Made by a program: the position numbers and the translations under genes. A stretch of 64,000 nucleotides of DNA from the NCBI GenBank assembly GCA_964036665.1, contig OZ038533.1:1007001-1071000 (forward strand). Reading direction: 5' to 3'. Source of the DNA: Gordius sp. MW1. Its lineage: Eukaryota > Nematomorpha > Gordioida > Gordea > Gordiidae. Shown here piece by piece: positions 9,685 through 23,935 of this stretch. Numbering within the stretch: position 1 is the first letter of the stretch; each line of letters begins with the position of its first letter. Under the pieces are notes generated by a model. The model saw nothing but the letters and a program-made list of their open reading frames with translations, was not told the origin of the DNA and did no database searches.

Positions 9685-12600
9685 TTATAATGAATACATA
9701 TAATAGGCGTTTGTATGCTTTTCATGACGTGCGTTTCGAAATTCATTATTTGTGGGATATGTCGTATTTAAATGATCGTTTATTAATAACGAGTTATTTG
9801 GGGTAGTGCAAGCTTGCACCAGTGGTGGAGTAGGATCAGTTCGACCCGTTGAAGATCCTTCAGGATCACCGTCTCTCTCTGGAAGTTTGGGACTTTTTAC
9901 CGAATGATAACGATCGTCATTTAAAGGCATCACAGGTCGTTTGAGGTGACTATTGACCGGCGCTGGATATAATAAAGGACGAGGGGTTAATAGAGTGCTG
10001 GGATTGTAATTTGTGCTTTCGGATAGATCGCTAGTGGTTGAAGGGGCAGCATATATCATATGACCTGGCTGGGCGTGATTGTTGGCTGAAAAATATTCGT
10101 CGGCGTAGGAGTTATTGAGTCTACTACTTTGTGGCGCTAACCTGTGATTCGGGTGTGGGTAAGATCGTTCGTAATCGCAACAACAACTGCTACTATCACC
10201 CTCGTAGCAGGCTATAAATTGTGCTGGATGTGGTAAGTTAAAGGCTTGTCCCGCGGTTTGATCTTGTGCTACCATCAGTTGTTGACTGGCGCAAAAACTG
10301 CTCTCATCACCTTCCAAACCACCCTCATCCATCTCTGCTATCGCCTGAGATTCGTGATATTTTCTCTCGGCACCACAGCTCCTGCCGGCTGGCCTTTGTT
10401 GGGAAACGGAGGATCCTAGGTCCGTATCATCGTCACTTTCGATCCGATAAAATTTTAGTTTATTAGGAGGCGATATTGGGGCCCGTCTTTTGGCCGACAT
10501 ATGGCTTTTCGAATGGTTGTGAGACGACGACCCTTGGACTGTCATATTATTACCAACGTCGCGCATGTAATTACTCACCATGGTCGATTGTCTAGCGTTC
10601 GATGACATTCCCGTTTTCGAAATATCGGTTGCTTTTACGATTGAATCGCTTTGCGTTGTGTTATGCATATATGCCAAACGTCTTTGATCTTCGATCAATT
10701 TCCCATTTTTGCCTAGTGCCATCAATTTTCCTTCGTGCCGTGGTGCTTGCGTTGCTAGGGACATATAGGCGGAAAATGATGAACTAGCCGCTTCGTGAGG
10801 TTTGAAATTAGGTTTCCTCGGGTTTGTTGCATCATCATTGTGACAACAGCCTATGAGAAACTTCAAGATTTTGTTGCGCTCTAAAAAAATGCTTTGCTTG
10901 GGATTATTGTAAATTTGGGTATGTCCATTGGCGTGTACCATTAATTTCAGCGAGTTTGAAGGTGCGTTTGCATCATTCGTTTCACTATTTGTCGCGCGGT
11001 GTTTAGACGAGTTATCTATGGCATTTATGGCCATCTTTGCTTTGTCGCTACGCGGAAAAAAAGATCGAGTAGTAAAAATGGCCACCAAAACCAGAGCCAA
11101 AGATAAAATTGGAACCCCCACTAATGCCGGAAGTGATAATTGCGACGCGTAACTCGATTGGGATGCCTGAGAATCATTGGTTGTTTTATCTTCAAACTCA
11201 TCTGAAAGATCTTGTTTCACAAATCCTGCACAATAAATTATATGTTGAGAAAACGGAGTTAAATATTATTAATAAGATATTATTTTACCTGGGTCAGCTA
11301 GAGTGTTTACGTAGGCTCCCCTAAAATCATATCCCACAGCGTTAACAACCATACACACGTAGTAAGCTTGAGTGTCAGAACTTCTGCTAGTGTTTATGAC
11401 GGGTACCTTTAGCTCGCTATAGTATTGTCCATTAGGTCCTGTCCATTGCTTCAAACTTAGATCCGATGAAATTACTACAAATCTCTGTCTCCCCACGCGT
11501 ATAATTATTTTTCCATCTTCTTTACTCCACGCTGTAGAGTTGAAAGACTTCGGAACGTTTAACTTATTATTACCATTAAACCTTTTTATCATTGAAGATA
11601 AACTTTTTAATTCCCTATTATTCCGTTCTAGATCCAAACGACTTTCTGTTAACCCTTGGTGTCTTTTATCATCAGCTGAATCGTGTCGTATATTAGGCTG
11701 AGTTGGTAAACGCTTCAACCACTAGGAAAAACAATTGTTTCAAATATATTAGATTTAGATAGTCTTAATAACAGTGGGCATATTGAATTGACTTTTTACT
11801 TGAATGTAAGGTTGCAATTCGCTTCGCACGTCACACCTTAAGGTTGCCTCTTGATCATATTGAACGGTTACATTTATGGGATGTTCTCCAATCAAATTAG
11901 GACCTTTGATGTGTTCTAAACAATTAGATAAATAAATAGGTTTCATATTTTTTTAATTTAATTCAAATATTAAAATGAAATTATTTAACTACTTTGAGTT
12001 AAAATTGGATACGAAATATTTTCTATCCAGCTCACACTATTTAATTAATATGATTTTTAAAATTGTTTTTACACATGTGCCGAAAATGTTGACATTCTCA
12101 CTATTGTCTCTAAACATGATCTAATCGGGTGTATTATACTAATCTCAGATTAAAAACATCAATTTCATAATTCGAATATCATTTTTAATATTTTTTGTTT
12201 TATCAACTTATTGAATGCAAAAAATTCGAGCACAACATTTACCTACTACTTCCAGAAAAAACGTCTTGTTTAACGTTCCAAAATAGTTGTATATTTTACA
12301 GGTGTAGAAACCCTCGTCTTCAATCCTCAAATCTTCAATTTTTAAGGATCTCTCTGATGCATCATTAAATCTTTCCGACCTAATGTCCATTTCATTCTTG
12401 TGGGGCATCCATAGAATTTGATTATTTTTGAACCAAGCAATTTTAGGGTAAGGGTTCCCCGTGAAATTTGGACATTTTAAGGTGACTGATGTCCTCAAAT
12501 GCCGTATGAGGACTTTAACACCATCGGTATCAAAAGCATCCACATTTCTATGCAGAAGTTCGATGCTTGTGAATGATTCCTCTGTGCTCGGGTGAGATGA

Positions 12601-13767
12601 GATAGACTCAAATTCTGGTTTCACTATATTAAAATAAAAAATTATAAGAATTTTTTTATTTTTTTAAATTAATTATTATTTTATTGTGATATTGTTATTC
12701 ACCTCCTGAAATGGTGTTGGAATATGTATCCATGGCGTTTGGAATGCCTACATTAGAAACGTGGCCTTTAACAACCACAAGGGTGTAAGATAGAGTAACA
12801 CTTCCAAAACCATTTAGGGCTTTGCAAATATAGGAACCAGTATCATCCACACTCGATTGGTCGATGATCAAAAAATTTATTTCAGCTTGGTCGCCATCTA
12901 TCGAAACACTCTCTGACGAAATTGACTTTTCCTCGAAATTGATTCGTTTGAATTTGAGAACACTTAAGCGTTCGTTAACGCTAGAATATCTGATCCAGGC
13001 CAAACTATTTATTTCTTCCCCATCCTTGGTCCATTGATAAATGACAGGTCCGTGGCTATAAGATTTTGGATGAACGGGACAAGGGAGTTTTATTGTTTGA
13101 CCTTCGAATGCTACCCTCCTAGGCGAAGTTAATAGCATAGTTTCGTATAAGATAGGTGGTCCTGTATAAATAAAAGTATGTCAGATCAAATTAGTTTTTG
13201 TATTCCCTCCTTCTAAATAATTCAAATTAATTAGAAGTTTTCCTACTTGAAACCTAAAGCATTTTTATGTTTGCATATATTTGTGCAACACCGCATTGCA
13301 GGTTTAATTATTATTTGTATAAACAGCTCTGCCAGGTCGGAATGGGCTAGTAGTATAAACTGACCGATTGTCAAAAATTTTAATCGAAATAATTGTGATT
13401 TTTAAAAGTTTTATAAATTGTCTTGTCCACCCTAAATTATTTAGCCACCTTTGCATGCCCCCCCCCACCAATTTAATCGTTGCTATGCCCCTGAGATACA
13501 GCATAGTAACGCCCTACTAATTAGCCTAATCTATTAAGAGTTTATAAGATACTTACAATACAATATTGTCAATGCTGAAAAATGATTAGAGAAACCCAAA
13601 TTGACTTTACCTTTTTGATAGGGACGGCGAAGAATGGTATTATGACTATCGTAAGGATATGCTTGAAAGCAAGGGAAAATCCAAATCGTCAATATTAATA
13701 TGTGGGCAATCATTTGAATCATTAGGATTTTCGCAATATTTCCACGTGCTAGTAGTCTAAGAATCAA
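9685..13767 (-). CDS. FGFRL1: FGFRL1-like receptor: three Ig domains, TM, no kinase
   Basis: Six exons join in frame on the minus strand: 13767-13611, 13161-12703, 12623-12243, 11915-11800, 11721-11289 and 11225-9685, all GT-AG, 3,087 nt, 1,028 codons plus stop. Exon 1 gives a signal peptide (IAHILILTIWIFPCFQA). Exon 2 is Ig1 (WTKDG; CKALNGFGSVTLSYTLVVV), exon 3 is Ig2 (LKCPNFTGNPYPKIAWFKN; GFYTCKIYNYFG), exons 4-5 are Ig3 (LRCDVRSELQPYIQ|WLKR; YYVCMVVNAVGYDFRGAYV). Exon 6 holds one membrane helix (about 545-568) and a tail of about 460 residues. Spacing and motifs match FGFRL1, which binds FGFs and heparan sulfate but has no kinase (nou-darake in planarians). The tail is Ser/Asn-rich, with SSSCCCDYERS, and is far longer than the roughly 100-residue vertebrate tail. 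An alternative start is 18 codons further in, directly before the hydrophobic core. Confidence 0.93.
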
Positions 13768-16700
13768 AACTAAAAAATGTAAGGCTGAACAAAAATAAAA
13801 TTGTATGATATTTTTTTAAATATTGATCGAAATTCGGGGAAAAAGAAGTGAATACATGGTATAGTTGTCGCGATAATTAAAAGCGCTATTGATTAAATTA
13901 ACACCATTCTTATGGGTCTCGACAAATTAGAACCTTTAAAGTGGGCAAGAAGGAATCTACTAAATATATTTATAATGCTAGCCCAGCCCAGCCCCCCCCC
14001 CCACCCCCGCATCACTATTTTAATATAATTCAAGTGTGTATCTATCTATCTATTAGCGATGGAATTGTATGAATTAACTGGGTCGCCCCCCCCCCAACAC
14101 CACCCCAGACCAACCTAATTGATATCGTTTGTCGTCACCTCATCAAGCGGTTCACGAGACTAGTGGTGGGAGATAAAATTTATAACACATAGAAAACCCC
14201 GTATTTTGGGGAACTAATTTATGATAAACAATAAATGCATAAAATTTGACCCAAATGCTCTTCTCTTTTTTGGGGGGGGGGGGCAACGCTTTATAACAAT
14301 GGCGACAAGGAGATGCCTCTGAGCGACCTTGGGATCCCTTAGAGCAGCTAAACAAAGCGCCGCTGATTATTATTATATTTTTTCGGACATACTGAAATAA
14401 AAAGGAACGAGACAACATCAGTTGCAATTTCGTGTGTGCGTTGTAAAATGCTTTTTTTTAGCGTAGACAGGACAGACAAACACAGGCTGGGTTCGGTTCG
14501 GGTGTTAATATATTCAAAATAATTAATTCCCCATCAATCTTGCTACGGCGGGTTCGCGTCTCAGAGAGAAAGCTCCGAGAAATTTAGCCTATAATTGCAT
14601 TTTCTTACCAACAAAAAAGAGCAAAGCGAAAAATCTCTTTGAGTCGGATATAATAAGAACTGCTTACACCCTCATTAAATGACAAAAATGATAAATGGTC
14701 TTTGTTGTCAGGTATGCAATACCTGGACAATTGTCCTAAAAACAGCTGCTCACACCTAAAAAACAGGCAGCCTCCAAGAGGTGCAACTTGACTGAAATTA
14801 ATTAATTTTTAATGCATATCTTAGTTCTGGAGAGAGCGAGAGAGAATGTGGGAAGAAGGGTTGTTAATCTTTTATAATGCTTTGGGGAGGGTATTAATAT
14901 AAACGTGCTTTTAATGTGGCATGGGTAAATTAAAAGTTTTTTTTACATTGAGATAAACTGCTTTTTAATTTGATTTCACTAAAGCCAATGCCAGCACACA
15001 CTCTAATCCCGCTCCCAGTGGGATTTCGATTAACATTTCATTAATATAATATAAATTGGTTGCCATTTATTATTAATATCATGTAATTTTTGACCAGTCC
15101 CCGAGTATTACTCTGTTAATAAATGCTTAATTTTAATGTTATGTCCACCGCTTTAGCATACTAAATGAGTGCCGTAATTTATGCTAGTTTTAGATAATAT
15201 AGACACACAACTTAATTCTAAATTTATTCATGCGTTTAAATTATATGTTCTTTCGCATTTATAATCGTCGATTTCTTGGCCTAATTCATGCATTACAAAA
15301 AATTTATTTCGGCTTTAAATCACAAAATAATAGTGCTTAAATTATTATAGTATTGAAGAAATAATCTTTAAAATGCGAAGGACTAAAAAGACTAAAATTT
15401 GAAAAGTCACTATTTTATAAAAAGGTTTAGTAAAAACCGTATTTTACTGATTAAATTATTGCATACTTAATTATATATTTGACCCTTTATCACTATTTGT
15501 TATCATAAATTTACATTAACCAATTTTTATTGATATTGGACCCATAAAGTTATTTTAAAATTTAAATCCATTTGCATGGGGCAGCCAAAGAGTGACTTGA
15601 AGGGTGCAAAATAAGTTAAAAGGCAAAATTAAGTAATTTTCACAATTTTATTCAAAATTTACTATTTTTTGGATTAAAGGGGAATGTCCATTTAAATTAT
15701 CATGATAATTGAATGCGCTTTGAATTGTCGCAGCTTAGTAAGAATTAAATTATCAAAATTTCATGGGGGTAAATTGTATTATATATTGATTAAAAGCAGT
15801 TCCTTGGCACCATTAAGAATATTAATTTTAAAAGGCCAAAATCACCTGGTCCCCCCTTGTACTTTTTCAACAAAACCGGACATTTAGGGTTTTGAGATAC
15901 ATACGCCTTTAATGTCTAATGGTTTGTTTGTTTTACTGCTTACAATAATGGATTTCAATCAATTTGAAGAGAGTAGGGTCTGAGTGCTTTTTAGCTCAAA
16001 ATTTTTCCATTAATATACACATCGGTAGTTTCAATACCCATTTTTTTTTTTTTTTCTAAAATTAAATTAGACCTCTCCCCCCCCTTTACATTACATATTT
16101 TTATTATCAAAAGAGGGGGGGGGATTGGTTTTTATATGAATTTTTAGGGAAAATTAAATATAACAAAATTATTGATTTTCAAGAAATAACAATATTTACC
16201 TCAATAAATTGAATAATAAATGAGCCAAAAAATTTTGAATAATAGGAATTTTTGTAATTCAACACCTGTCTTGTGAAAAGACGATTTTTAAGACTAGAAA
16301 ATCAGCAGCCAATTTACAGTACGGAGGAGGTGCGATGTTTCAATAAGGAAGGGGTTAAAAGAAATATTCTTTTTTTTGTTATCGGGAGGGTTAAAGGGGA
16401 ATAAAAACAAAAACGTTTTTTTGCAACTTTATATAAATTATCTCTTTGAAGTTTCTTTTCTTTTTTGTGTTTTGGCATTTTTGTTTGTTGGTCGGCGGTT
16501 GAATATAATTTATTGCTTAAGAAAGGCCCTCTGAATGATGGAAGATTTATTCTGTAGAAATCTAAAAGGAAAATTTCTTGACTTTCATATGATTATGATG
16601 AATTATACTTTTTTATTGTACCCCAACATTAAAAGTTTTAATTTAAATGTGTTAAAACCTGGACCAAGTGGAAGGTGTTACAATTTGATTATCGAGGGGG

Positions 16701-19700
16701 GGGGGGGGCATGCCACATACCTATAACATTGTATAGCGGTTTAAAAGGGAATATAAAAAAAAGTTATTAAAGGCCGAAAAATACCCATTGATTGTGTTTG
16801 TAGCCCAAACCTCAAAAACTTCAAAGAGCTCTCTTAGACTTCACCCCTCTTTTTACCTTAAAGGGGGCTGCACTTTAGCAAAGAATTCATAACAAGGGGG
16901 GGGGGGCGTCTAATAGATTTGATAATTGGAATTCCGTTTTTTCAGACTGGAGCCTTGCCCCCCACCCCCCTCCTCCCTTTTTTTTGATTTATTTATGTAT
17001 TTTTATTGTTTTTTATCGCTTTTTTGTTGCTTTTACGGCGGGGCACGTATGGGCTACAAAGTGTTAATTTTAGTTTTACTGCCCCATTACAAAGGGCAAA
17101 TCACCCCCCCCCCCCCCCACACACACCATCTGTTTGCATTAATGTGCGTGAGGGTTAAAGGGGAATTGATTTATGAGAGGTTTTGGCTAGGGTGTTGCAC
17201 GAGGAACTACAGGAGATTTAGGTGTTAAATTTACGACTTTTTTACCCTCACAAAATTTTGCATGCAAAAGTTGGGAGAAAGACATTTTTAAGCTTATCGA
17301 ACTAATCTTAGTTGAATTTTTTAATTAAAATTGTAATAAATTAAAAACTAATTAATTTTGAACTAGGAATTGGATAAATTTTACGGATGAATTATTGGAA
17401 AGCTGATTTATGTCATTACTCCGATATTTTAATATTTTTATTAAGCGTTTATTGTTTTAAATATATTTAAATGCCAATCAAATATTATGTGAACAATGAT
17501 AATATTAGCGAGAAAAAGAGTTTTTAAATTATTTTTTCGATATTTTGGACAAATAATAGAGGCCAGGTAAGATAATTATAATTTTAAATATTAAACTAAG
17601 GAGCAACTAATACCCGTAAGCAATGTCATAACTAGATGGGGACCGAGAGGACTGTGGAAGCCCAGTAGGCTTGGGGTCAGGGTTTGGGTGTTGGGGAGGC
17701 CTTAGACCCCTGGCCCCCCTCCAGGATACATCATTATTTGTTAATAAAATGTAATTCTATTTAAATCCGGAAATCCTGTGAGGAATGAGAAGAAAACTAT
17801 TTTTACCCCAATATAATAAAAACTAACTAAATCAAGGAACGAAAGTCTTTTAAAAGTTCATAATTGTAAAGGTGTAAGTTATAAAAAATAATACAATGAA
17901 TCTGTCCTTTTTCTTTCTTCACTGGTTAAAACTTAAAAGTGATTATCTTTAAATCAGTAAAAAAAATATAAAAATTATAATCCAGGGGGGGCGCCATAAT
18001 AAATTGTGCAAACAGATGAGGAGAGACTTATAATAAATGACAATGGCTAATTATAATGTCTTTTCTTAAACTTTAATCCATCTCCACCTTACTATCATGG
18101 CTAGCCCCAGCTTATTTTTTAAAAAACTAAGTTTCTCATTGTTTGGTAAAAATACATATGTACAATGGAAAAACTTTTGCAAAATTTAATTATTATTAAA
18201 TTTGCAAACATAAGGCACAAGGTTGATAATGGTAAATTATTATTAAGCAATTAAGAAATTCGAGTGGTTTATTATTGCCACAAATTGTTTTAACTTTAAA
18301 ACGCTTATTTTATCCAGGTGAAATAATATCCTAATAGAAAGCACTTGAGATAATTGGTTTCCAGGAGAAAATACTTTATGTTATAATTTGTTAATATTAT
18401 ATTTTTTATCTAATAATACGAAACTAAAGAAAATAACAATCTTAATAAATATTTATCCAGTTTGACACAAGATTTTTTATATATGTAATTTAAAATACAT
18501 ATTAAACATCTTACTAGTTTATTTTGCAAAACAATTTAAAATAATAAACAAATTCAAATCTTTAATTATAATTTTTTCTAATTTATAATAAAAAGGCATT
18601 GTAATAAGCATAAATATAAATAATTGTGTTAAAACTTATTTAAAAAATAAATATACTTTATGATAGAATAGAAGGAACTAGTAGGATATTTCAGCTTTCT
18701 TGCAAATAATGATAATGCGGATGGTCAAATTGCCGAAGATTGGGAAAATTATGTTACAGCATAAAACTAAAACTACGAATCAATCAACAATTAATCGTCG
18801 ATAACTCAAACAAATCAATGAAGCTTTTAATTTTAAAATCAATAATAAAATCGGCATTAAATTTTAATGTTTCACGTGCAACGAAAGGGCAAAAAATATT
18901 AGCGTGTATTCCCACTATTGACATAACTCATAGGGTCAACCGCATATAAACGGAGAGAGAAAAAAATACTGGTTGCATTGCATGGGGCTGGACATTGAAT
19001 CTCAGGTGTGTTATCATGAAATAAGTAATAATAATCGTTTATTTACTTTATTATTGTCCTCACGACTTCAACACTCCTCTAACTAACTAAACAACATTTC
19101 ATGATTTATTACTCCTTATAATAGGACACTACTAAACACACCTATCTCTCCACCCCCGCACCGTTGTATATTTATTTAACACTTACATTTACAATATATA
19201 TATTTAAACTTGCCTCGCTTGAATGCATATAATATACCTAGTAGAATTTAGTTTCACATGGTGCATGATCATTCTCGGATCATAGCCAGAAGGAATACTA
19301 AGAATATACGATGAGCTGACCAGCAGAGTAAAATGCTGAAGTCTTTTATTTTTACTTGCTAGAAGGAAGCGCTAGAACTCATTATCGATGATAGATTATG
19401 ATAGTGTAATGTGCAAGGTCCTGTCAGAGTAGTAGAATATGTAATCATTGATTGAAAAGCTTATTATGATTCCTCATTTTGTTACCGATCACAAATGCAT
19501 GGGGTCACGTGGTATTTAATAAGGGATAGTGAAACTTTTATAAATCTGATCAATTAACCCATCAGTAAAAACCGTCTTCCGCTCCATATTCAAAATGTCT
19601 TTAATATTTAAATTCTCAAATGATTATTTTACCCCTCTCTGTATCATAATTTGCCACCCTCTCCTCACGATTTAAAAGCATTAGTATTAATACGGAATAA

Positions 19701-20286
19701 ATGTTTAAAACGCCTTTATTAAGATAAAATTGATTTTTTTAAAATAATTTTTTAATTAATAGAATTTGAATTAACATTTTGAATAAAATTTCTGTACACT
19801 AAACTGTAAATTTGCAAAGTCTTCAAAACTATAAAAGTGTAGGGATTTATAAAAAAAAACTAGTTACAATTTTTAAAAAGATATATTCGCTAAATACTTT
19901 AACAGAGCTTTTACCAAAAAGGAGCATTAAAAGAATATAAGGAGAGAAGGACTTGTAACAACAGCGTTTAGAATTAAATTGCTTTAAAAGGGGGTAAACC
20001 ACCAAGCGAGCATATTAACCACCTGGATAATATCTTCTCCTTCCAAACCTTTCTACTTGCTAGAAGTTATTATATCTGTTATTTCACTTAGCAAAAAAAA
20101 CTACATTTTCTTTTATCTTATAATTAAATTCTTTAAAAATTCTTTTAATTTTGTTTAATATTTTGGCTCAAATAAATAGGAAAAAATATGTAAAATATAT
20201 TAAATCTATAATACTTAATTTTATTTTGTACTATTGGTGTTTCAGTCATTATATAAACAGTATAAATCTAATAAATAGTTTGATAT
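13768..20286. other. Gene-free region upstream of FGFRL1 with G/C homopolymers
   Basis: About 6.5 kb with no supportable gene; the short open frames here show no recognisable domain and several run through homopolymers. It is notable for many runs of nine or more G or C in an AT-rich background, for example near 13990, 14085, 14272, 16078, 16116, 16697, 16895 and 17105. The pair at 16078 and 16116 is inverted (a C run, about 30 bp, then a G run) and could form a hairpin. It presumably contains the FGFRL1 promoter and any non-coding 5' exon, but none can be placed. Confidence 0.4.
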
Positions 20287-20432
20287 CACGGGCGTAGCCA
20301 GGGGGGGGGGAGTAGGGAGGGGCGTCTGCCCCCTCTCCACCCAAAAATTTGTTGAAATTTATTAATTATGGTTAAAATTTCAAAAAATGTTCATTTTGCC
20401 CCTCTCTAAATCCAATTCTGGCTACGCCCATG
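20287..20432. mobile_element. hAT MITE of the GGGCGTAGCC family, copy a
   Basis: Ends CACGGGCGTAGCCAGG and TCTGGCTACGCCCATG form terminal inverted repeats; an internal G run follows the left end directly. The flanks TTTGATAT and TTTATGAT are only a weak 8-bp repeat. See the copies at 30045, 40768 and 47693 for perfect target duplications. Confidence 0.7.
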
Positions 20433-23400
20433 TTTATGATTAAATTCTACGATGAATTAGATATCCAGTAATTACATTTATAAAGCATAGTAAAGTCCGG
20501 AAATTTAAAGCAATATTTTACATTTTCCTTTACAAAGAAGTATTAATTATTTTTAATGATAGATTATAACATATGGGTTCTACACATTTAAATTTAGTAA
20601 AATCTTGAAGTTCAAATCGATCAGTTAGTTAGTTGGATATCGAAAAGAATATAGTTTGATTTATCTGATCAGTTTGATTGTTAACTTGGTTATTAGTTAA
20701 TTTCACAAGGTTTTAATTTGATTTATTACCCGAGCTTAATTTTAATTTATAGAATAGAAATACTATAGGCGTGCTATATATCCATCAAAATTATTTTGCT
20801 ATAAATAATTTACTATTAAATATATATTTGTATGGCGAATTCTGCTTGCTGTTTTTTGTAAAAATTATTATAAAGCTTATATCACGTTGTCAAATTAAAA
20901 AGGAAAACCCAACTTTCTTTCTCTTTATAATGGTATTTTCGAGATTAGGAACTGTAAAATTTTTTTAAGGAATCCAACAATTATTGCAAAAATTCATGTC
21001 AAGTGTCAACCTATTTGGACCGAGAAATCTAAAGTATTAATGATAACCTAATTAATATGTGACTGGACAAAGTGGGTTGACAAATTTTATGGGGGGGGGG
21101 GGGGGTGCGGGATAATTGTCAACTTATGATTAGGGGGACCATTAAAATAGAGAAATCAATCATAATCAGGGAAGGAGGGATTTAAATAAAGTGGACATGA
21201 GTGACCCCTTTTATCGAGGAAAAGTGTGACCTTATTGATATCATTACTGCATTTTTCAACATAAACATTATTAGTATTATTATGGAAAAACTCAATAATG
21301 GCGCGCGCATAAATTAAAAATGCTAATTATATAGCCCTTATTTAGTAAGACTAATTCAACACACGCATCTTTGAGCAATTTATGAAATTCAAAATTTTGA
21401 TCTAGGGAGCACTATTGATTGATTTTTATTGATTTATATGCATAAAACATCTGAAATTAATATGTAAAATATATTAATATTTTATACTTGGAATCATGAG
21501 ACGTGCTATAACTACGTTTAAATTTAAAACGGTCTATAATATAAAATTATGCTTTAAAACATTTTAAATTTATATAAATATAATATGGGTCATGCAAAAG
21601 TAATGCCGTCATATTAAAGAATAACTTACACCTGGTTTAGACTGAATTATTCACCTGGGCATATCATTATTTTGATATGGAAATAAATAAATTACGAATA
21701 CTTAATATGATTGATGGTAATTCTGCTGGGGCATCAATGAACCAGAAATTTTATTTTTATTAATTCAGACTTATAATTCAGCAATTGTTTTCATATTAAG
21801 ATTTATAAGTTATTATTATAAATTTATGTATGTATTAAATTATATATTCTATTACTCAATTAAATTTAAAAAATGTAAACTGGTTGGTTGAGAAAACATA
21901 GTCAAAATAAATAACACATTTAGGAAGAATACATTTTTGAAATTTAATGTTAAAACTAAAAAAAAACTGCTTCTATTTATCGTTTTGTTATAAAAGTGCA
22001 AGTCTAACTTTTACGTGCTTAATAGTTTATACAAGCAATTATTTTTGCGTTCTATATATATCAAACAGGATCAAAAAAGATTAAAAAGTTTTATCGTTCC
22101 TATCTCTGATTAAACCTAATTCCTATGCCAAAATTGACATTAATCTCCCTTGTGTCAGGACAGTGATCCCTTTGGACAGGAAAAAAACAATTTATTTTAT
22201 CAAAAAACTAGTTGCCTAAATCTTTGTATAATCTTTATTAGATTCATCACTCAATATTTATTTTTTTGCCACAAAATTATAAAAAACATACATTTTATAA
22301 TATAATGCTGATGTGGGCAAAAAAGTTTTATTCCTTTTTTTATACTTTTTAGCAAAAGTATTTTATATCTATCATTGCATCGAAAGAAATTCATTCAAAG
22401 GAGCTTATCCTCTTTATAGTTAGAAAAGTTCGTGAGTTTATACCAAAATAGAATTAATTGAAATTTTAATCATTCTTTAGCAAGCCTTTTGCTCAGAAAT
22501 TCAATATATAATTTAAACCACATCAAAGGGATGAGTTAAATTGTAAGGCAAATGCTTTTTCTTTTAAATTTCGTGGAGCTAAATAATTTTCAGGTTCAAT
22601 AGCTTAAAATCATTGTTCAAAATTTAATTGTTGCTTATTAAAAATTAAAAAAAGCAAATTATTCCAATTAGAAATTTTATAAGATCGATTAAAATTTTAA
22701 TATAATTTTATAAATAATTCAAAACATAAGTTAAAATTTATTTTAATTAAAAATAAAATTTATACTATTTATCAAAAATTTAATATGTCGTATGCATGAC
22801 TAACCCGAACCGTAGTATTTTAAAATATCTTCGGGTGAGGTTTAGGATGAATAAAATTTAAGTAAATAAACAGGAATCTAAATTCACGGATAAATAGTGT
22901 TAAAAACTATTAAAATCATATAAATAATAGAATTTATTAATCTTTTTTTTAATTTAGGGCTAATTTTTCCAATTTGTTATCTATCACTTTTAACTTCATT
23001 TATTAACATGCAATATACGATAACATAGCAAGCAATTAAAGTTAAACTCAATTTTAAAACCATTTGAATCATATAGCCTTGGTAGTTAGAGATAACATCA
23101 TAAAAAACAATTTATTTATTTTAATATTTAAGTGAAAAAAGTGTAGTCCTGAAACAGGCGTGTAGCCAGGATTTTCTCAAGGAGGAGGAAATTGCAAAAA
23201 AAAATATAGCATTTTTATTTTTAATATAATAAAAGAACAGAAGGGTTCGGTTGGCTACCGAATCTGCTCGGCAGACGCGCCGAAATTTTTGGATAGGCCC
23301 AGGTTGATTCCATAACAAGATTGGGGCAATTTAGGCTTAATGCGAATTTTTGTATAGTGTGTTAGTTTGTTTTTGTGTAATTGATTGTATAATAGTAATA

Positions 23401-23935
23401 ATTGATAGTAGTACTTATCAAAATAAAGATTAGTGAATTCAAAACTTTTTCAAAAATATATCAAAATTATTGCTAAAAATGTGAATATCATTATTTCAAG
23501 GCAGTTTGGGTAGCTTTAATGATGCCGGGCGGACACTACAGGCAATTTAATTATAAAATAGGACCGGAGAAATATATAGACAAATAGGAACTATGATAAA
23601 GATACAAGTTTTGTGTATAGGTTTAAACTACGCATCGCGATATTTAAACCGAAACCAGTGAGGCCCAAAAGCAAAAAATGGAATTTGGGCTCGGGCGAGG
23701 TCCAAAGAATAAGCCAACCAGCGGTATTAGCAAATCTATATAGGAAAGCAAAATAAAATTTTTTACATAAGCATAACTGCCAGTAAAAACTCGTATAATT
23801 TCCCATAACAATAATTAAAAAATTACAAGTTGGACAGGACAGACGGGCGAACAACCAAAATTGAGCCCCTAAATTGCAATAGTCATTCAATTCTTTTGCC
23901 CAGCGATTGTCTATCTATGATTTAACCTAAGATGT
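20433..23935. other. AT-rich intergenic DNA
   Basis: No gene is supportable. The stretch contains one long G run (about 21091-21105) and, at 23155, the left end CAGGCGTGTAGCCAGG of the GGGCGTAGCC MITE family (closest to the copy at 30045: both continue ATTTTCTCAAGG); the right end of that copy was not found. Confidence 0.4.

Noticed and set aside
13304-13504. 66-codon minus-strand frame in the first FGFRL1 intron
   Set aside because: Including it would break the clean phase-1 junction between exons 1 and 2, and it lacks similarity to any domain.
14152-14427. 91-codon minus-strand open frame
   Set aside because: It runs through a G homopolymer, has no domain and no splice context consistent with FGFRL1.
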